Positions 55,371 to 63,826 are shown, counted from the first letter of the stretch. The stretch: DNA of 64,000 nucleotides from Allobosea sp. OK403 (GCF_900113835.1 NZ_FOQV01000003.1:682001-746000), one strand, 5' to 3'. A program made the numbers and translations. The notes: generated by a model from the sequence alone, not told the origin.

Positions 55371-55465
55371 GTCATGGTCGGGCTTGACCCGACCATCTTG
55401 GAAACCAGTGTCCGACCGTCACGTCATTCTTGGGTCGAAGCTTCGCTTCGCCCAAGAATGACGGC
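55371..55465. repeat. GTCATGGTCGGG palindromic repeat
   Basis: Starts gtcatggtcgggcttgaccc and ends gcccaagaatgacggc. Immediately downstream of the DUF1269 gene. Confidence 0.75.
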
Positions 55466-55573
55466 TTCTGTAATCGGGCCCTCGCCGTCAAGCGAAAACC
55501 CCTTACACGTTCGCCGTTGAGCATTTCGGGGTGGGAAGCGGCCCCTTCTCCGCGAACTCTGCTATAGTAGCTC

Positions 55574-56194
55574 ATGGCGCTCACAATCTACGGATCACCC
55601 CGCTCGCGCACCATGCGCACCCTCTGGATGGCTGAGGAGCTCGGTATCGATTACGATCATGTTTCGGTGAACTGGGATGACCCTTGGCTGAAGACCGACG
55701 AGTTCCTGACGATCAATCCCGCGGGAGCCGTGCCCACAATCGACCACAACGGCTTCGGCCTGGGAGAGTCTCTGGCGATCAATCTCTATTTGGCCAAAAC
55801 GTTTAGTCCTCCGAGCGGAGAAGGACTATATCCTTCGGACCCACGTGTTGAGGCGAATGTTTGGCGTTGGTCGCTTTGGGCTCAGCAACATCTCGAACCT
55901 TGGGTCAGACGTGACGGTGGGAAGCCGGTCTACAGCGGAGCTACGGCCGGCTTCGCCCTTGCCGAAGCGCACAGGGAACTGGACCGCCTCGATGCGACGT
56001 TGGCAGCTCGGGACTGGCTGGCGGCCGACCGGTTTACGGTCGCCGACTTCAACGTCGCCTGCGTGCTCTCGCCTTCCCGGACGCCGTGGCTTGAAATGGA
56101 GCGCCATACGCCAACCGCCGCTTGGCTAGAACGATGCTACGGCCGTCCTGCGGCTAGGTCGGTTCGTGCGAGGTTCAACGCAGCACCGCGATAG
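55574..56194 (+). CDS. Glutathione S-transferase family protein
   Basis: 206-aa GST. N-terminal thioredoxin-fold domain (MALTIYGSPRSRTMRTLWMAEELGI, with NPAGAVPTI and the GLGESLAINLYLA glutathione-binding segment) and a helical C-terminal domain with the folding motif WLAADRFTVADFNVA. Codon use and GC are visibly lower than in the flanking genes, and it lies between a gene and that gene's decayed copy, so it may be a recent arrival. Substrate unknown. Confidence 0.87.
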   Translation: MALTIYGSPRSRTMRTLWMAEELGIDYDHVSVNWDDPWLKTDEFLTINPAGAVPTIDHNGFGLGESLAINLYLAKTFSPPSGEGLYPSDPRVEANVWRWSLWAQQHLEPWVRRDGGKPVYSGATAGFALAEAHRELDRLDATLAARDWLAADRFTVADFNVACVLSPSRTPWLEMERHTPTAAWLERCYGRPAARSVRARFNAAPR

Positions 56195-56321
56195 GTGGCG
56201 ATCAAGCTTAGAGGCATGACGGCTGCCAACGTCGCCTTTGGATCGAAAGTTCTCATTCCCCAGTCACGCTGCGGGCGCGCCCGAGGTTCGCTCACATTCT
56301 GGTCTCGCACTCACACGCCAC

Positions 56322-56522
56322 AAGCCCGCAGCAGGGCAACGCCGCGCTGTTCGTGCTGGTCAAGCGCGTGACCGGCGACAAGGCGCTCGAAGCCATCAAG
56401 GGCACCGGCGGCGTGATGCTGAAGACCTCACTCGACCATCGCGCGAACGGGCCCTGCGCGACGCGCTGGCCGGTGTGACGGCGGCGGATCCGGAAGCCGG
56501 CGCATCGACGCCAGTGGGCTGA
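56322..56522 (+). pseudogene. Decayed 3' copy of the DUF1269 gene
   Basis: The DNA from about 56322 to 56522 matches 55165-55359; the last ~50 bases, including the stop, are almost identical. The 5' two thirds are missing, and one base is lost near 56439, shifting the frame between the LKTSLDH and RALRDALAGVT segments. A remnant of a tandem duplication. Confidence 0.85.
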
Positions 56523-56528
56523 GGCATC

Positions 56529-56628
56529 GGTCGCGTCATTGCGAGCGTAGCGAAGCAATCCAGGGGGACGTCGAGCGAGACGCTCTGGATTGCTTCGTCG
56601 GCCACGTCTCCTCGCAATGACGAGAAGG
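56529..56628. repeat. CGTCATTGCGAG palindromic repeat, intergenic copy
   Basis: Starts gcgtcattgcgagcgtagcg and ends ctcctcgcaatgacgag; inner arms around gcaatccag / ctggattgc. Same family as the element inside cobN at 25314-25392. Lies past the dapD stop. Confidence 0.85.
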
Positions 56629-56636
56629 CAATGCGA

Positions 56637-57482
56637 TCAGTCGCGCAGCAATTCGTTGATGCCGGTCTTCGAGCGCGTCTGGGCGTCGACCGTCTTGACG
56701 ATGACGGCGCAGGAGAGCGAGGGGCCGGGCGTACCGTCCGGGAACGGCTTGCCGGGCAGCGAGCCCGGGACCACCACCGAATAGGGCGGCACCTTGCCGA
56801 TATGGATCTGGCCGGTTGCGCGGTCGACGATCTTGGTCGAGGCCGAGATGAACACACCCATCGAGAGCACCGAGCCCTCGCCGACGATCACGCCCTCGAC
56901 CACCTCGGAGCGGGCGCCGATGAAGCAGTTGTCCTCGATGATGGTCGGGTTGGCCTGCAGCGGCTCGAGCACGCCGCCGATACCGACGCCGCCCGAGAGA
57001 TGGACGTTCTTGCCGATCTGGGCGCAGGAGCCGACCGTTGCCCAAGTATCGACCATGGTGCCGCTGTCGACATAGGCGCCGATGTTGACGAAGGACGGCA
57101 TCAGCACGACGTTCGGGGCGAGGAAGGAGCCCTTGCGCGCGGCGGCCGGCGGCACGACGCGGAAGCCCGCGGCGCGGAAGCGGTTCTCGCCCCAGCCTTC
57201 GAACTTTGAGGGCACCTTGTCCCAGAACACGCCTTCGCCGGGGCCATTGGCGATGATCATATTGTCGGTCAGGCGGAAGGAGAGCAGCACCGCCTTCTTC
57301 AACCATTGATGCACGACCCACTCGGCGCCGATCTTCTCAGCGACACGGGCCTCGCCGGCATCGAGCAATTCGATCGCCTGTTCGACCGCCTCGCGGACCG
57401 CGCCTTTGGTGTTGATGCCGATCTCGGAGCGAGCCTCCCAGGCGGCGTCGATGGTAGCGGCGAGATCGGTGAGGGACGTCAT
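56637..57482 (-). CDS. dapD: 2,3,4,5-Tetrahydropyridine-2,6-dicarboxylate N-succinyltransferase
   Basis: 281-aa enzyme of the succinylase branch of lysine/meso-diaminopimelate synthesis. An N-terminal helical domain is followed by a left-handed beta-helix of hexapeptide repeats (near residues 100-220), with [43 protein letters not shown] as the family core. Length normal. ATG at [12 protein letters not shown]; the upstream extension is a translated repeat. Confidence 0.96.
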   Translation of the reverse strand: MTSLTDLAATIDAAWEARSEIGINTKGAVREAVEQAIELLDAGEARVAEKIGAEWVVHQWLKKAVLLSFRLTDNMIIANGPGEGVFWDKVPSKFEGWGENRFRAAGFRVVPPAAARKGSFLAPNVVLMPSFVNIGAYVDSGTMVDTWATVGSCAQIGKNVHLSGGVGIGGVLEPLQANPTIIEDNCFIGARSEVVEGVIVGEGSVLSMGVFISASTKIVDRATGQIHIGKVPPYSVVVPGSLPGKPFPDGTPGPSLSCAVIVKTVDAQTRSKTGINELLRD

Positions 57483-57496
57483 GGCTCGGCTCTTTC

Positions 57497-57594
57497 TCGT
57501 CATGGTCGGCCCTGTGCCGACCATCCACGTCTGGCGGCGTGGACGATTGATCGAAGGCGTGGATGCTCGGGACAAGCCCGAGCATGACGGCCGG
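57497..57594. repeat. GTCATGGTCGGC palindromic repeat
   Basis: Starts cgtcatggtcggccctgtgc and ends gacaagcccgagcatgacgg. Lies in the 5' region of dapD. Confidence 0.7.
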
Positions 57595-57705
57595 AGCGAT
57601 GGCGGATGAGGGCGGCGGCGTCAAGGCGCAAGGATCTATGCGGGAACGCCAGGCCCGAATACCGGTTATGCTGTAGCCACTATGCCCAGCGCACCGGAGG
57701 GGACC

Positions 57706-58008
57706 ATGAAACTCATTGCCATGTGCTTGGCCTTATGCCTGTTGCTGACCATGCCGCTCGACGCTGCGCTCGCGCAATCGCGGCCTTCAACCACGAACCG
57801 GCCCTGCAGCGTCAACCGGCAGAGCGTCGCGGCGAACGGCGCGATCGTGCTCGGCACCGGCGGCTACACCTATGACCGCTTCGTCGCCAACCGCAGCTTT
57901 TGCGAGTTCGACGAGGGGGTAGAGCCCGCCTGGGTGCCGAGCCGCGACACGCCGAGCTGCTTCATCGGCTATCGCTGCAAGAGCCGCGATCCGATCTGGC
58001 GCGATTGA
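57706..58008 (+). CDS. Small secreted cysteine-containing protein, unknown
   Basis: 100 aa with a clear signal peptide (MKLIAMCLALCLLLTMPLDAALA|Q). The mature part has four cysteines (in RPCSVN, SFCEFD and PSCFIGYRC), enough for two disulfides. It is a periplasmic or secreted protein that I do not recognise. An in-frame start 24 bases upstream would spoil the signal peptide. Confidence 0.65.
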   Translation: MKLIAMCLALCLLLTMPLDAALAQSRPSTTNRPCSVNRQSVAANGAIVLGTGGYTYDRFVANRSFCEFDEGVEPAWVPSRDTPSCFIGYRCKSRDPIWRD

Positions 58009-58098
58009 CGCGCGGCTGTTGCTTTCGCCGCCAGCCTGGCTTCTGTTCGCCGCGACCGTGGGAACACCGGCGACGAAAGCGCCAGACAGGATTCGTGC

Positions 58099-59433
58099 AT
58101 GCGCCTCTGGATCAAGAACCCGCTCGGCATCGTCGCGGATAATGCCGGCGGCGGGATCGTCGTCGATGGCGCGATCATCGCCGAGCTCGTGCCGGCAGCC
58201 GGCTCCCCTGCCCTGCCCATCGATGCGGTCTTCGACGCCTCGCACCATGTCGTGCTGCCCGGCCTGATCAACACGCATCACCATTTCTACCAGACGCTGA
58301 CGCGAGCCCATCCGGCCGCGATCGATCGCGAGCTGTTTCCCTGGCTGACCGCACTCTACCCGCTCTGGGCGAGATTAACGCCCGATGACCTGCGGTTGGC
58401 GGTCCGCGTCGCGCTGACGGAGCTTTTGCTCTCAGGCTGCACCACAGCGGCGGACCATCATTACCTCTACCCGAAGGGGCTGGAGAACGCCGTCGACATC
58501 GCGGTCGAGGAGGCGCGGGCTCTGGGCATCCGCGCCACGATCTCGCGCGGCTCGATGAACCTGTCGCAGAAGGATGGCGGCCTGCCGCCCGACAGCGTCG
58601 TCCAGGACGAGGAAACGATCCTGAGCGACAGCGAGCGGGTGCTTTCCCTGTTCCACGATCCTGCGCCGGGCAGCATGGTCCAGATCGCGCTCGCACCCTG
58701 CTCGCCCTTCTCGGTGACGCCAGCGTTGATGAAAAAGAGCGCGGAGCTGGCAGCACGCTTCGATGCACCGCTGCACACCCATCTCGCCGAGACCAGGGAC
58801 GAGGACGCCTATTGCCTCGAAGTCTATGGCAAGCGCCCGCTCGACCTGCTGGAGGAGACCGGCTGGATGCGGCCAAAGACCTGGCTGGCGCATGGCGTGC
58901 ATTTCAGCTGCGAGGAATGCGAAAGGCTGGGGGCAGCCGGCGTCGGAATCTGCCATTGCCCGACCTCGAACGGGGTGCTGGCCTCCGGCTTCTGCCGGAC
59001 GCGTGAATTGGAGGCAGCCGGAGCGCCGCTCGGCTTAGGCGTCGACGGCTCGGCCTCCAATGACGGCTCGAACCTGATGGAGGAGTTGCGCCACGCACTT
59101 CTGATCAACCGCCTCCGCTATGAGAGCGCCACGGCTGTGACCGCGCGCGACGTGATCCGCTGGGCGACGGAGGGCTCGGCGCGCTGCCTTGGACGCTCCG
59201 ACATCGGGCGGATCGCGCCCGGCCTGCAGGCGGATCTGGCGCTGTTTTGCCTCGACGAATTGCGCTTTTCCGGTGCGCATGACCCGGTCGCGGCGCTGGT
59301 GCTGTGCGGCGCGAACCGGGCCGACCGGGTGATGGTCGCCGGCGCCTGGCGGGTGATCGACGGGGCCGTGCCGGGGCTCGATCTGGCAGCGCTGCGGCGC
59401 TCGCATGGGGCAGCGGCAAGACGTTACGCCTGA
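58099..59433 (+). CDS. Amidohydrolase, probably 8-oxoguanine deaminase
   Basis: 444-aa metal-dependent deaminase of the ATZ/TRZ-like amidohydrolase group. Metal ligands: His60 and His62 (NTHHHFYQTL), histidine in LHTHLAETRDE, histidine in TWLAHGVHF and aspartate in GLGVDGSASNDGSN. Ends with the usual second beta-sandwich strand. Similarity of the motifs to 8-oxoguanine deaminases is strong, but chlorohydrolases and related deaminases share much of this. Context with dihydropyrimidinase favours nucleobase catabolism. Confidence 0.8.
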   Translation: MRLWIKNPLGIVADNAGGGIVVDGAIIAELVPAAGSPALPIDAVFDASHHVVLPGLINTHHHFYQTLTRAHPAAIDRELFPWLTALYPLWARLTPDDLRLAVRVALTELLLSGCTTAADHHYLYPKGLENAVDIAVEEARALGIRATISRGSMNLSQKDGGLPPDSVVQDEETILSDSERVLSLFHDPAPGSMVQIALAPCSPFSVTPALMKKSAELAARFDAPLHTHLAETRDEDAYCLEVYGKRPLDLLEETGWMRPKTWLAHGVHFSCEECERLGAAGVGICHCPTSNGVLASGFCRTRELEAAGAPLGLGVDGSASNDGSNLMEELRHALLINRLRYESATAVTARDVIRWATEGSARCLGRSDIGRIAPGLQADLALFCLDELRFSGAHDPVAALVLCGANRADRVMVAGAWRVIDGAVPGLDLAALRRSHGAAARRYA

Positions 59434-59435
59434 GC

Positions 59436-59535
59436 GGGATCCGTTTCCGATCCAATTGGATCGGAAACGGATCCCCTCTTTGTTTTAACGCGTTTTCTTC
59501 ACGCAAACCGGTGTCCACTTCGCTCGAAAACGCTT
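59436..59535. repeat. 40-bp perfect palindrome plus CTTCACGC-core repeat
   Basis: 59436-59475 is a perfect palindrome of 20-bp arms with no loop, centred on aatt. Beginning 2 bases after the deaminase stop, it could serve as a terminator (followed by cctctttgtttt). From about 59488 the second half of the repeat family follows (cgttttcttcacgcaaaccg). Confidence 0.9.
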
Positions 59536-59606
59536 TCGTCGCTCGGAATCTTGACGCATTTCTCGGCTTGATTCCTGGCGGATCACGGCCAAGGGAGTCA
59601 GGCGCC

Positions 59607-59858
59607 ATGAAGATCGGTTTGATCGCGGCATTGGGGTTGGCTCTTCTCGGCAGCGGCTGCGTCACGATCGCCGAGCGACGCGCGCTCGATGAGGAGCGCT
59701 GCCGCTCCTACGGCTTCCGCCCCGGCACCGACGGCTATGCGAATTGCCTGCTCCATATCGAGCTCGACCGCTCGGCAAGCCGCAGGGTCTGGGTCGAGCG
59801 CGACTACTATGGCCCCTATTACGGCTACGGCTTCGGTTACGGTTTCCGGCGCTGGTGA
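59607..59858 (+). CDS. Small putative lipoprotein
   Basis: 83 aa. The N terminus MKIGLIAALGLALLGSGC resembles a lipoprotein signal, though the lipobox is imperfect (Gly at -3). The mature part has two further cysteines, and the tail is Tyr/Gly-rich (YYGPYYGYGFGYGF). AGGGAG-like ribosome-binding site upstream. Function unknown. Confidence 0.65.
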   Translation: MKIGLIAALGLALLGSGCVTIAERRALDEERCRSYGFRPGTDGYANCLLHIELDRSASRRVWVERDYYGPYYGYGFGYGFRRW

Positions 59859-59869
59859 CAGCCCACCCC

Positions 59870-59936
59870 GGGTCTTTGTTTTGACGCGTTTTCTTCACGC
59901 GAACCGGTATCCACTTCGCTCGAAAACGCTCTAGCT
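59870..59936. repeat. CTTCACGCGAACCGG-core repeat
   Basis: Reads tttgttttgacgcgttttcttcacgc and on to cttcgctcgaaaacgctcta, near-identical to the right half of the element at 59436-59535, 440 bases away. It touches the 3' end of the convergent marR gene. Confidence 0.8.
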
Positions 59937-60449
59937 CGCGGGCGGCCCGTCGCGCTCCAGCCTGAAATCGCGCAGTCGCGGCAGCCTGGCATGCAGCCGG
60001 TGCAGGAAGCCGGTAAGCTGCGCCTTTTCCTCCGCCGTGAAACCCTCGAGCAGCAGGCGCTCGCGGGCGGTGGCGAGCGCGATCAATTCGTCATGCAGGG
60101 CATAGCCGCTCGGCGTCAGCTCCAGCACCTGCCGGCGGGCGTCGCGATCGTCGGGGCGCTCGGTGACATGGCGGGCGGCGACCAAGGCCGCGACGCTGCG
60201 GCTGACTGCACCCTTGTCGAGCCCGATCACCTCGCAGATGCGCTGCGCCGCGATCGCCGGCTCGATGGCGAGCTGCGAGATGACGCGCCATTCGGTGACG
60301 CCGACGCCGAAACGCTCAAGATAGAGCCGCGACGAGCTGCGCGACCAGGTGTTGGAAATTGCGGTCAGGAAATAGGGAACATAACCGCCGAGATCGAGAA
60401 CATCCCGCTCCGGGCCGGCAGCGGCCTTGTGGCGCTTCGTCGAGGGCAT
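59931..60449 (-). CDS. MarR-family transcriptional regulator
   Basis: 172-aa winged-helix regulator. The core ISQLAIEPAIAAQRICEVIGLDKGAVSRSVAALVAARHVTERPDDRDARRQVLELT contains the recognition helix and wing with the DxRxxx motif. Divergent from the dihydropyrimidinase gene (264 bases apart), so it is a candidate regulator of that catabolic unit. Confidence 0.9.
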   Translation of the reverse strand: MPSTKRHKAAAGPERDVLDLGGYVPYFLTAISNTWSRSSSRLYLERFGVGVTEWRVISQLAIEPAIAAQRICEVIGLDKGAVSRSVAALVAARHVTERPDDRDARRQVLELTPSGYALHDELIALATARERLLLEGFTAEEKAQLTGFLHRLHARLPRLRDFRLERDGPPAS

Positions 60450-60656
60450 GGCGCATCCAGAGGAGTCAGGCCCGGTATCTCACACGCCGCTGCAGGATGC
60501 GGCAAGCACGATGAACCGGCGCATCTCGTAGAGCCCGCCTTGCTGTAGAGCCTATCCTGGCCGAGGCCTTGCATGCGCGCAGGCCCGCCATACGGGGAAG
60601 CCCGTGGCGCCGGCGCGGATGCCGGGCATACTGCGCCTCACGACCAAATCATCTGC

Positions 60657-60707
60657 CTGACCCAAGATCTCCTGTCTGACCCACGACTTCCTATCTGACC
60701 AAGGAAC
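60657..60707 (+). repeat. Three 19-base direct repeats before dihydropyrimidinase
   Basis: Units at 60657-60675, 60676-60694 and a partial one from 60695 share CTGACCCA-GA--TCCT. Exactly one 19-base period each, ending 6-7 bases before the ATG and covering its ribosome-binding site (aagga). They may be operator half-sites or a duplication. Confidence 0.75.
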
Positions 60708-60713
60708 CAGCCC

Positions 60714-62177
60714 ATGCCGACCCCTGCCTACGACATCATCATCCGTGGCGGCACGCTTGCGACGGCGACGGATGTGTTCAAGGCCGATCTCGGCATCCAG
60801 GCCGGGCGCATCGCCGCGATCGGGCTCGACCTGCCCGCCGGGGCGCAGGAGATCGACGCGAAGGGCAAGCTCGTCTTGCCCGGCGGCGTCGACACCCATT
60901 GCCATATCGAACAGCTCTCGGGCAGCGGGCTGATGAGCGCCGACAATTTCGAGACCGCGACGCGCTCGGCGGCTTTCGGCGGCACAACCTCGGTGATTTC
61001 CTTCGCCGCCCAGCATCGCGGCGCCAACCTCGCCAGCGTGGTCGAGGATTATGCGGCCCTGGCCAAGAAGGGCGCGATCATCGACTACGCCTTCCATCTG
61101 ATGGTGGCGAACCCCGACGAGCAGACCGTCACGCAGGATCTGCCGACGCTGATCCGCGCCGGGCACCGCTCGGTCAAGGTCTTCATGACCTATGACGCCG
61201 TGCAGGTCGATGACGGACAATTGCTCGATGTGCTGGTGGCGGCGCGCTCGGCGGGAGCGCTGGTCTGCGTCCATGCCGAGAATCACGGCCTGCTGAAATG
61301 GATGGGCGAGCGCTTGATGAAGCGTGGCTACACCGCGCCGAAATACCATTCCGTCAGCCACCCCCAGGCGGCCGAGGTCGAGGCCTTCCACCGCCTGATC
61401 GCCTTCTCGGAACTGCTCGACCAGCCGATCTGCATCTTCCACGTCTCGACCGCCGAAGGCGCCAAGGTGATCCGCGAGGCGCGCGGACGCGGCGTCAAGA
61501 TCTATGCGGAAACCTGCCCGCACTATCTCTTGATGACCGCCGCCGAACTCGACAAGCCCGGCATCGAGGGCGCGAAATGGGTCTGCTCGCCGCCGCAGCG
61601 GGGTTTGAGCGACCAGGAGGCGCTGTGGCAGGCGCTGGCGCTCGGCGACCTGCAGATTCTCTCCTCCGACCATGCGCCTTACCGCTTCGACGAAACCGGC
61701 AAACTGAAATACGGCCCCAATCCCGGCTTCAAGCAGATCGCCAACGGCATGCCGGGGTTGGAAATGCGGCTGCCCGTATTGTTCGACGCCATGGTGAGCA
61801 AGGGCCGGCTCGGGCTGAAGAAATTCGTCGAACTGACCTCAACCGCCCCGGCCCAGATCTACGACCTGCCGGGCAAGGGCTCGCTCGCCATCGGCATGGA
61901 TGCCGACATCGCGATCTGGGACGCCGGCCGCAAGGTCGTGCTCGCCGACAACCTGCACGACAACACCGGCTACAACCCCTTCGCGGGGCGCACCATCACC
62001 GGCTGGCCGGAGACGGTGCTCAGGCGCGGCGAGGTCGTCGTCACACAGGGCACGCTGAAGGCGCAGCCGGGCTCGGGCCGATTGATGCTGCGCGAGGCCG
62101 GCGAGGCAACCCGACCGACCGGGACGCTCTCGCCCGAATTCGACCCGGCGCGGAATTTTGGCGCCAAGCTGTATTGA
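60714..62177 (+). CDS. Dihydropyrimidinase (D-hydantoinase)
   Basis: 487-aa amidohydrolase that opens dihydrouracil/dihydrothymine or hydantoin rings. Binuclear metal site: His62 and His64 (DTHCHIEQ), carboxylated Lys155 (VKVFMTYD), His187 (VHAENH), His243 (FHVSTAEGA) and Asp319 (SSDHAPY). Length is normal. The hydantoin racemase gene downstream suggests 5-substituted hydantoins as possible substrates. Probably in one unit with the racemase, though a palindromic repeat separates them. Confidence 0.93.
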   Translation: MPTPAYDIIIRGGTLATATDVFKADLGIQAGRIAAIGLDLPAGAQEIDAKGKLVLPGGVDTHCHIEQLSGSGLMSADNFETATRSAAFGGTTSVISFAAQHRGANLASVVEDYAALAKKGAIIDYAFHLMVANPDEQTVTQDLPTLIRAGHRSVKVFMTYDAVQVDDGQLLDVLVAARSAGALVCVHAENHGLLKWMGERLMKRGYTAPKYHSVSHPQAAEVEAFHRLIAFSELLDQPICIFHVSTAEGAKVIREARGRGVKIYAETCPHYLLMTAAELDKPGIEGAKWVCSPPQRGLSDQEALWQALALGDLQILSSDHAPYRFDETGKLKYGPNPGFKQIANGMPGLEMRLPVLFDAMVSKGRLGLKKFVELTSTAPAQIYDLPGKGSLAIGMDADIAIWDAGRKVVLADNLHDNTGYNPFAGRTITGWPETVLRRGEVVVTQGTLKAQPGSGRLMLREAGEATRPTGTLSPEFDPARNFGAKLY

Positions 62178-62190
62178 TGCGAACGCCCTT

Positions 62191-62300
62191 CCGTCATTCC
62201 GGGCGCAGCGAAGCGGAGACCCGGAATCCATCGTAGAGTGCGTCGCTCTTCGATGGATTCCGGATCGGCGCCGCTTCGCGGCTTGTTCGGAATGACGGTG
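62191..62300. repeat. CGTCATTCCGGG palindromic repeat
   Basis: Outer arms cgtcattccgggcgcagcg and gttcggaatgacg, inner ccggaatccatcg / cgatggattccgg. Between dihydropyrimidinase and racemase genes. Confidence 0.82.
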
Positions 62301-62337
62301 TGGTTCAGGCAAATATCCGTATTCTGAAGGAGCCCTC

Positions 62338-63000
62338 ATGGCCGGCACCATCTTCGTCATCAACCCGAACTCGACCGAGGCTGTCACCGCCGGCATCGAC
62401 AAGGCGGTCGAGCCGCTGCGCTCGGCGGACGGCCCCAAGATCGCCTGCCTGACACTGACCGAGGGACCTCCGGGCATCCAGTCGCAGCGCGACGCCGACG
62501 GCGTCGTCGGGCCGCTGCTGAAACGGGCGGCCGGGTTGGAGAACGAGGCGGCAGCCTTCATCGTCGCCTGCTTCAGCGACCCCGGCATGCATGCGCTGCG
62601 CGAGCAGAGCCGCCACCCGGTGCTCGGCATCGCGGAATCGGGCGTGTTCCAGGCCTTGACGCTCGGCCAGCGCTTCGGCGTGATCGCAATCCTGCCGAGC
62701 TCGATCCAGCGGCATCTGCGCTATTTCGGCGCCATGGGCGTGATGGGGCGCTTTGCCGGCGATCTCTCGATCGGGATGGGCGTGACCGAGCTCAGCGATG
62801 CGGAGAAGACGCTGGAGCGCATGACCGCGACCGGCAAGACGCTGCGCGATACACATCATGCCGACGTCATCGTGATGGGCTGCGCCGGCATGGCACGCTT
62901 CCGCCGGCCGCTGGAGGAGGCGCTCGGCGTGCCGGTGGTCGAGCCGACCCAGGCCGCGACCGCTATGGCCGTGGGGCGGGTGCGCCTCGCCGCGGCGTAG
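62338..63000 (+). CDS. Asp/Glu/hydantoin racemase family protein
   Basis: 220-aa cofactor-independent racemase. The two catalytic cysteines are Cys78 (FIVACFSDPGMHA) and Cys182 (VIVMGCAGMARF), at the spacing of hydantoin and Asp/Glu racemases. It starts MAGTIFVINPNSTEAVT, typical of hydantoin racemase. With dihydropyrimidinase it could interconvert hydantoin enantiomers before ring opening. Confidence 0.9.
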   Translation: MAGTIFVINPNSTEAVTAGIDKAVEPLRSADGPKIACLTLTEGPPGIQSQRDADGVVGPLLKRAAGLENEAAAFIVACFSDPGMHALREQSRHPVLGIAESGVFQALTLGQRFGVIAILPSSIQRHLRYFGAMGVMGRFAGDLSIGMGVTELSDAEKTLERMTATGKTLRDTHHADVIVMGCAGMARFRRPLEEALGVPVVEPTQAATAMAVGRVRLAAA

Positions 63001-63058
63001 AGCAGGATGCGAAGCAGTGGGCACCGGTTTTTCGCATTGATCCGGCTCTCACTTTTAG
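62999..63058. repeat. Half copy of the bipartite repeat, inverted
   Basis: agagcaggatgcgaagcagt through the core accggtttttcgcattgatc to ctctcactttta is the reverse complement of the second half of the elements at 33-161 and 9045-9170. It starts at the racemase stop codon. Confidence 0.8.
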
Positions 63059-63157
63059 ATGAGAGCTGCGCCCAGGCGGAATTTTTGCAAGCTCACGGGA
63101 ACCGGGCGGGCGCAGCGGCGTTGCACTGCCGCCGCTCTCTCTCCCGGAGTTCTCGCC

Positions 63158-63370
63158 GTGGATCAGGATCGCATCGTCCAGATCGCCAGGGCCATGTGCC
63201 GCGCCGCGCGCATGGACCCGGACAAGCCACCTGCGATCCAGGCTATCCGCGAAGAAATGCGATTTGCGCAGGCCGACGCGGATGCGTCTCTTTTGCCTGC
63301 CTGGCGGTATTTTCAGCCGGAAGCAGCCGCCTTCGTCGCGCGTCATCGCCTGCGGACGAAGACGGCCTGA
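63158..63370 (+). CDS. Small protein, unknown function
   Basis: 70 aa, GTG start with GGAG about 9 bases upstream. Sequence VDQDRIVQIARAMCRAARMDPDKPPAIQAIREEM looks helical, with no signal or membrane segment. I do not recognise it. Convergent with the next small gene, 24 bases away. Confidence 0.5.
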   Translation: MDQDRIVQIARAMCRAARMDPDKPPAIQAIREEMRFAQADADASLLPAWRYFQPEAAAFVARHRLRTKTA

Positions 63371-63394
63371 ACGGAGACGCGCTGCAGGGAGGTG

Positions 63395-63562
63395 CTACTC
63401 CTCTGCCTCGTCCAGGCGCATCTCGAAGGCCAGCATCGCATCGGCGAGTGCCGCGAGTTCGGCGTCGCGCTCCGGGCTCTCGGGCGAGGCGCTCAGTTCC
63501 TGGGCGCGCTCCTGGGCGCGCTGATAATCTTCTTCGGTATGGACGACGATCGGCTGCTTCAT
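63395..63562 (-). CDS. Small HigA-N-terminal-like protein without HTH
   Basis: 55 aa: MKQPIVVHTEEDYQRAQERAQEL...LAALADAMLAFEMRLDEAEE. The TEEDY...ELAALADAMLAFE pattern resembles the N-terminal part of HigA antitoxins, but the frame stops where the XRE helix-turn-helix should begin, and no HTH is encoded downstream. Either a conserved short protein or an antitoxin remnant. No clear ribosome-binding site. A perfect palindrome stands just upstream. Confidence 0.5.
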   Translation of the reverse strand: MKQPIVVHTEEDYQRAQERAQELSASPESPERDAELAALADAMLAFEMRLDEAEE

Positions 63563-63565
63563 CGT

Positions 63566-63587
63566 CACAATCGGCACTGCGATTGTG
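63566..63587. promoter_or_regulatory. Palindrome CACAATCG-6-CGATTGTG
   Basis: Perfect 8-bp arms with a 6-base spacer, 3 bases before the ATG of the small minus-strand gene. A candidate autoregulatory operator; the function is inferred from position only. Confidence 0.45.
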
Positions 63588-63826
63588 GCGCCTTCATGAG
63601 CGCCGCCACAATCTCCACGACACCCCGCGCCACGACGCCCCGCCGGCTATTCCAGGCATAGGAACAGTCTATTAGCCCGGCGAATATCTCCTGACCTATG
63701 GTTGGCCCCGCAGTATCCGCCGCGCTCGCCAGGGCAACGGCGGCACTGAAAGTCCACGGCCAAACCCGCCAGAGATGAAGCGGCGCGCCGAGAGGGCCGG
63801 CACCATAAAAACAGGGGACAAGATCG

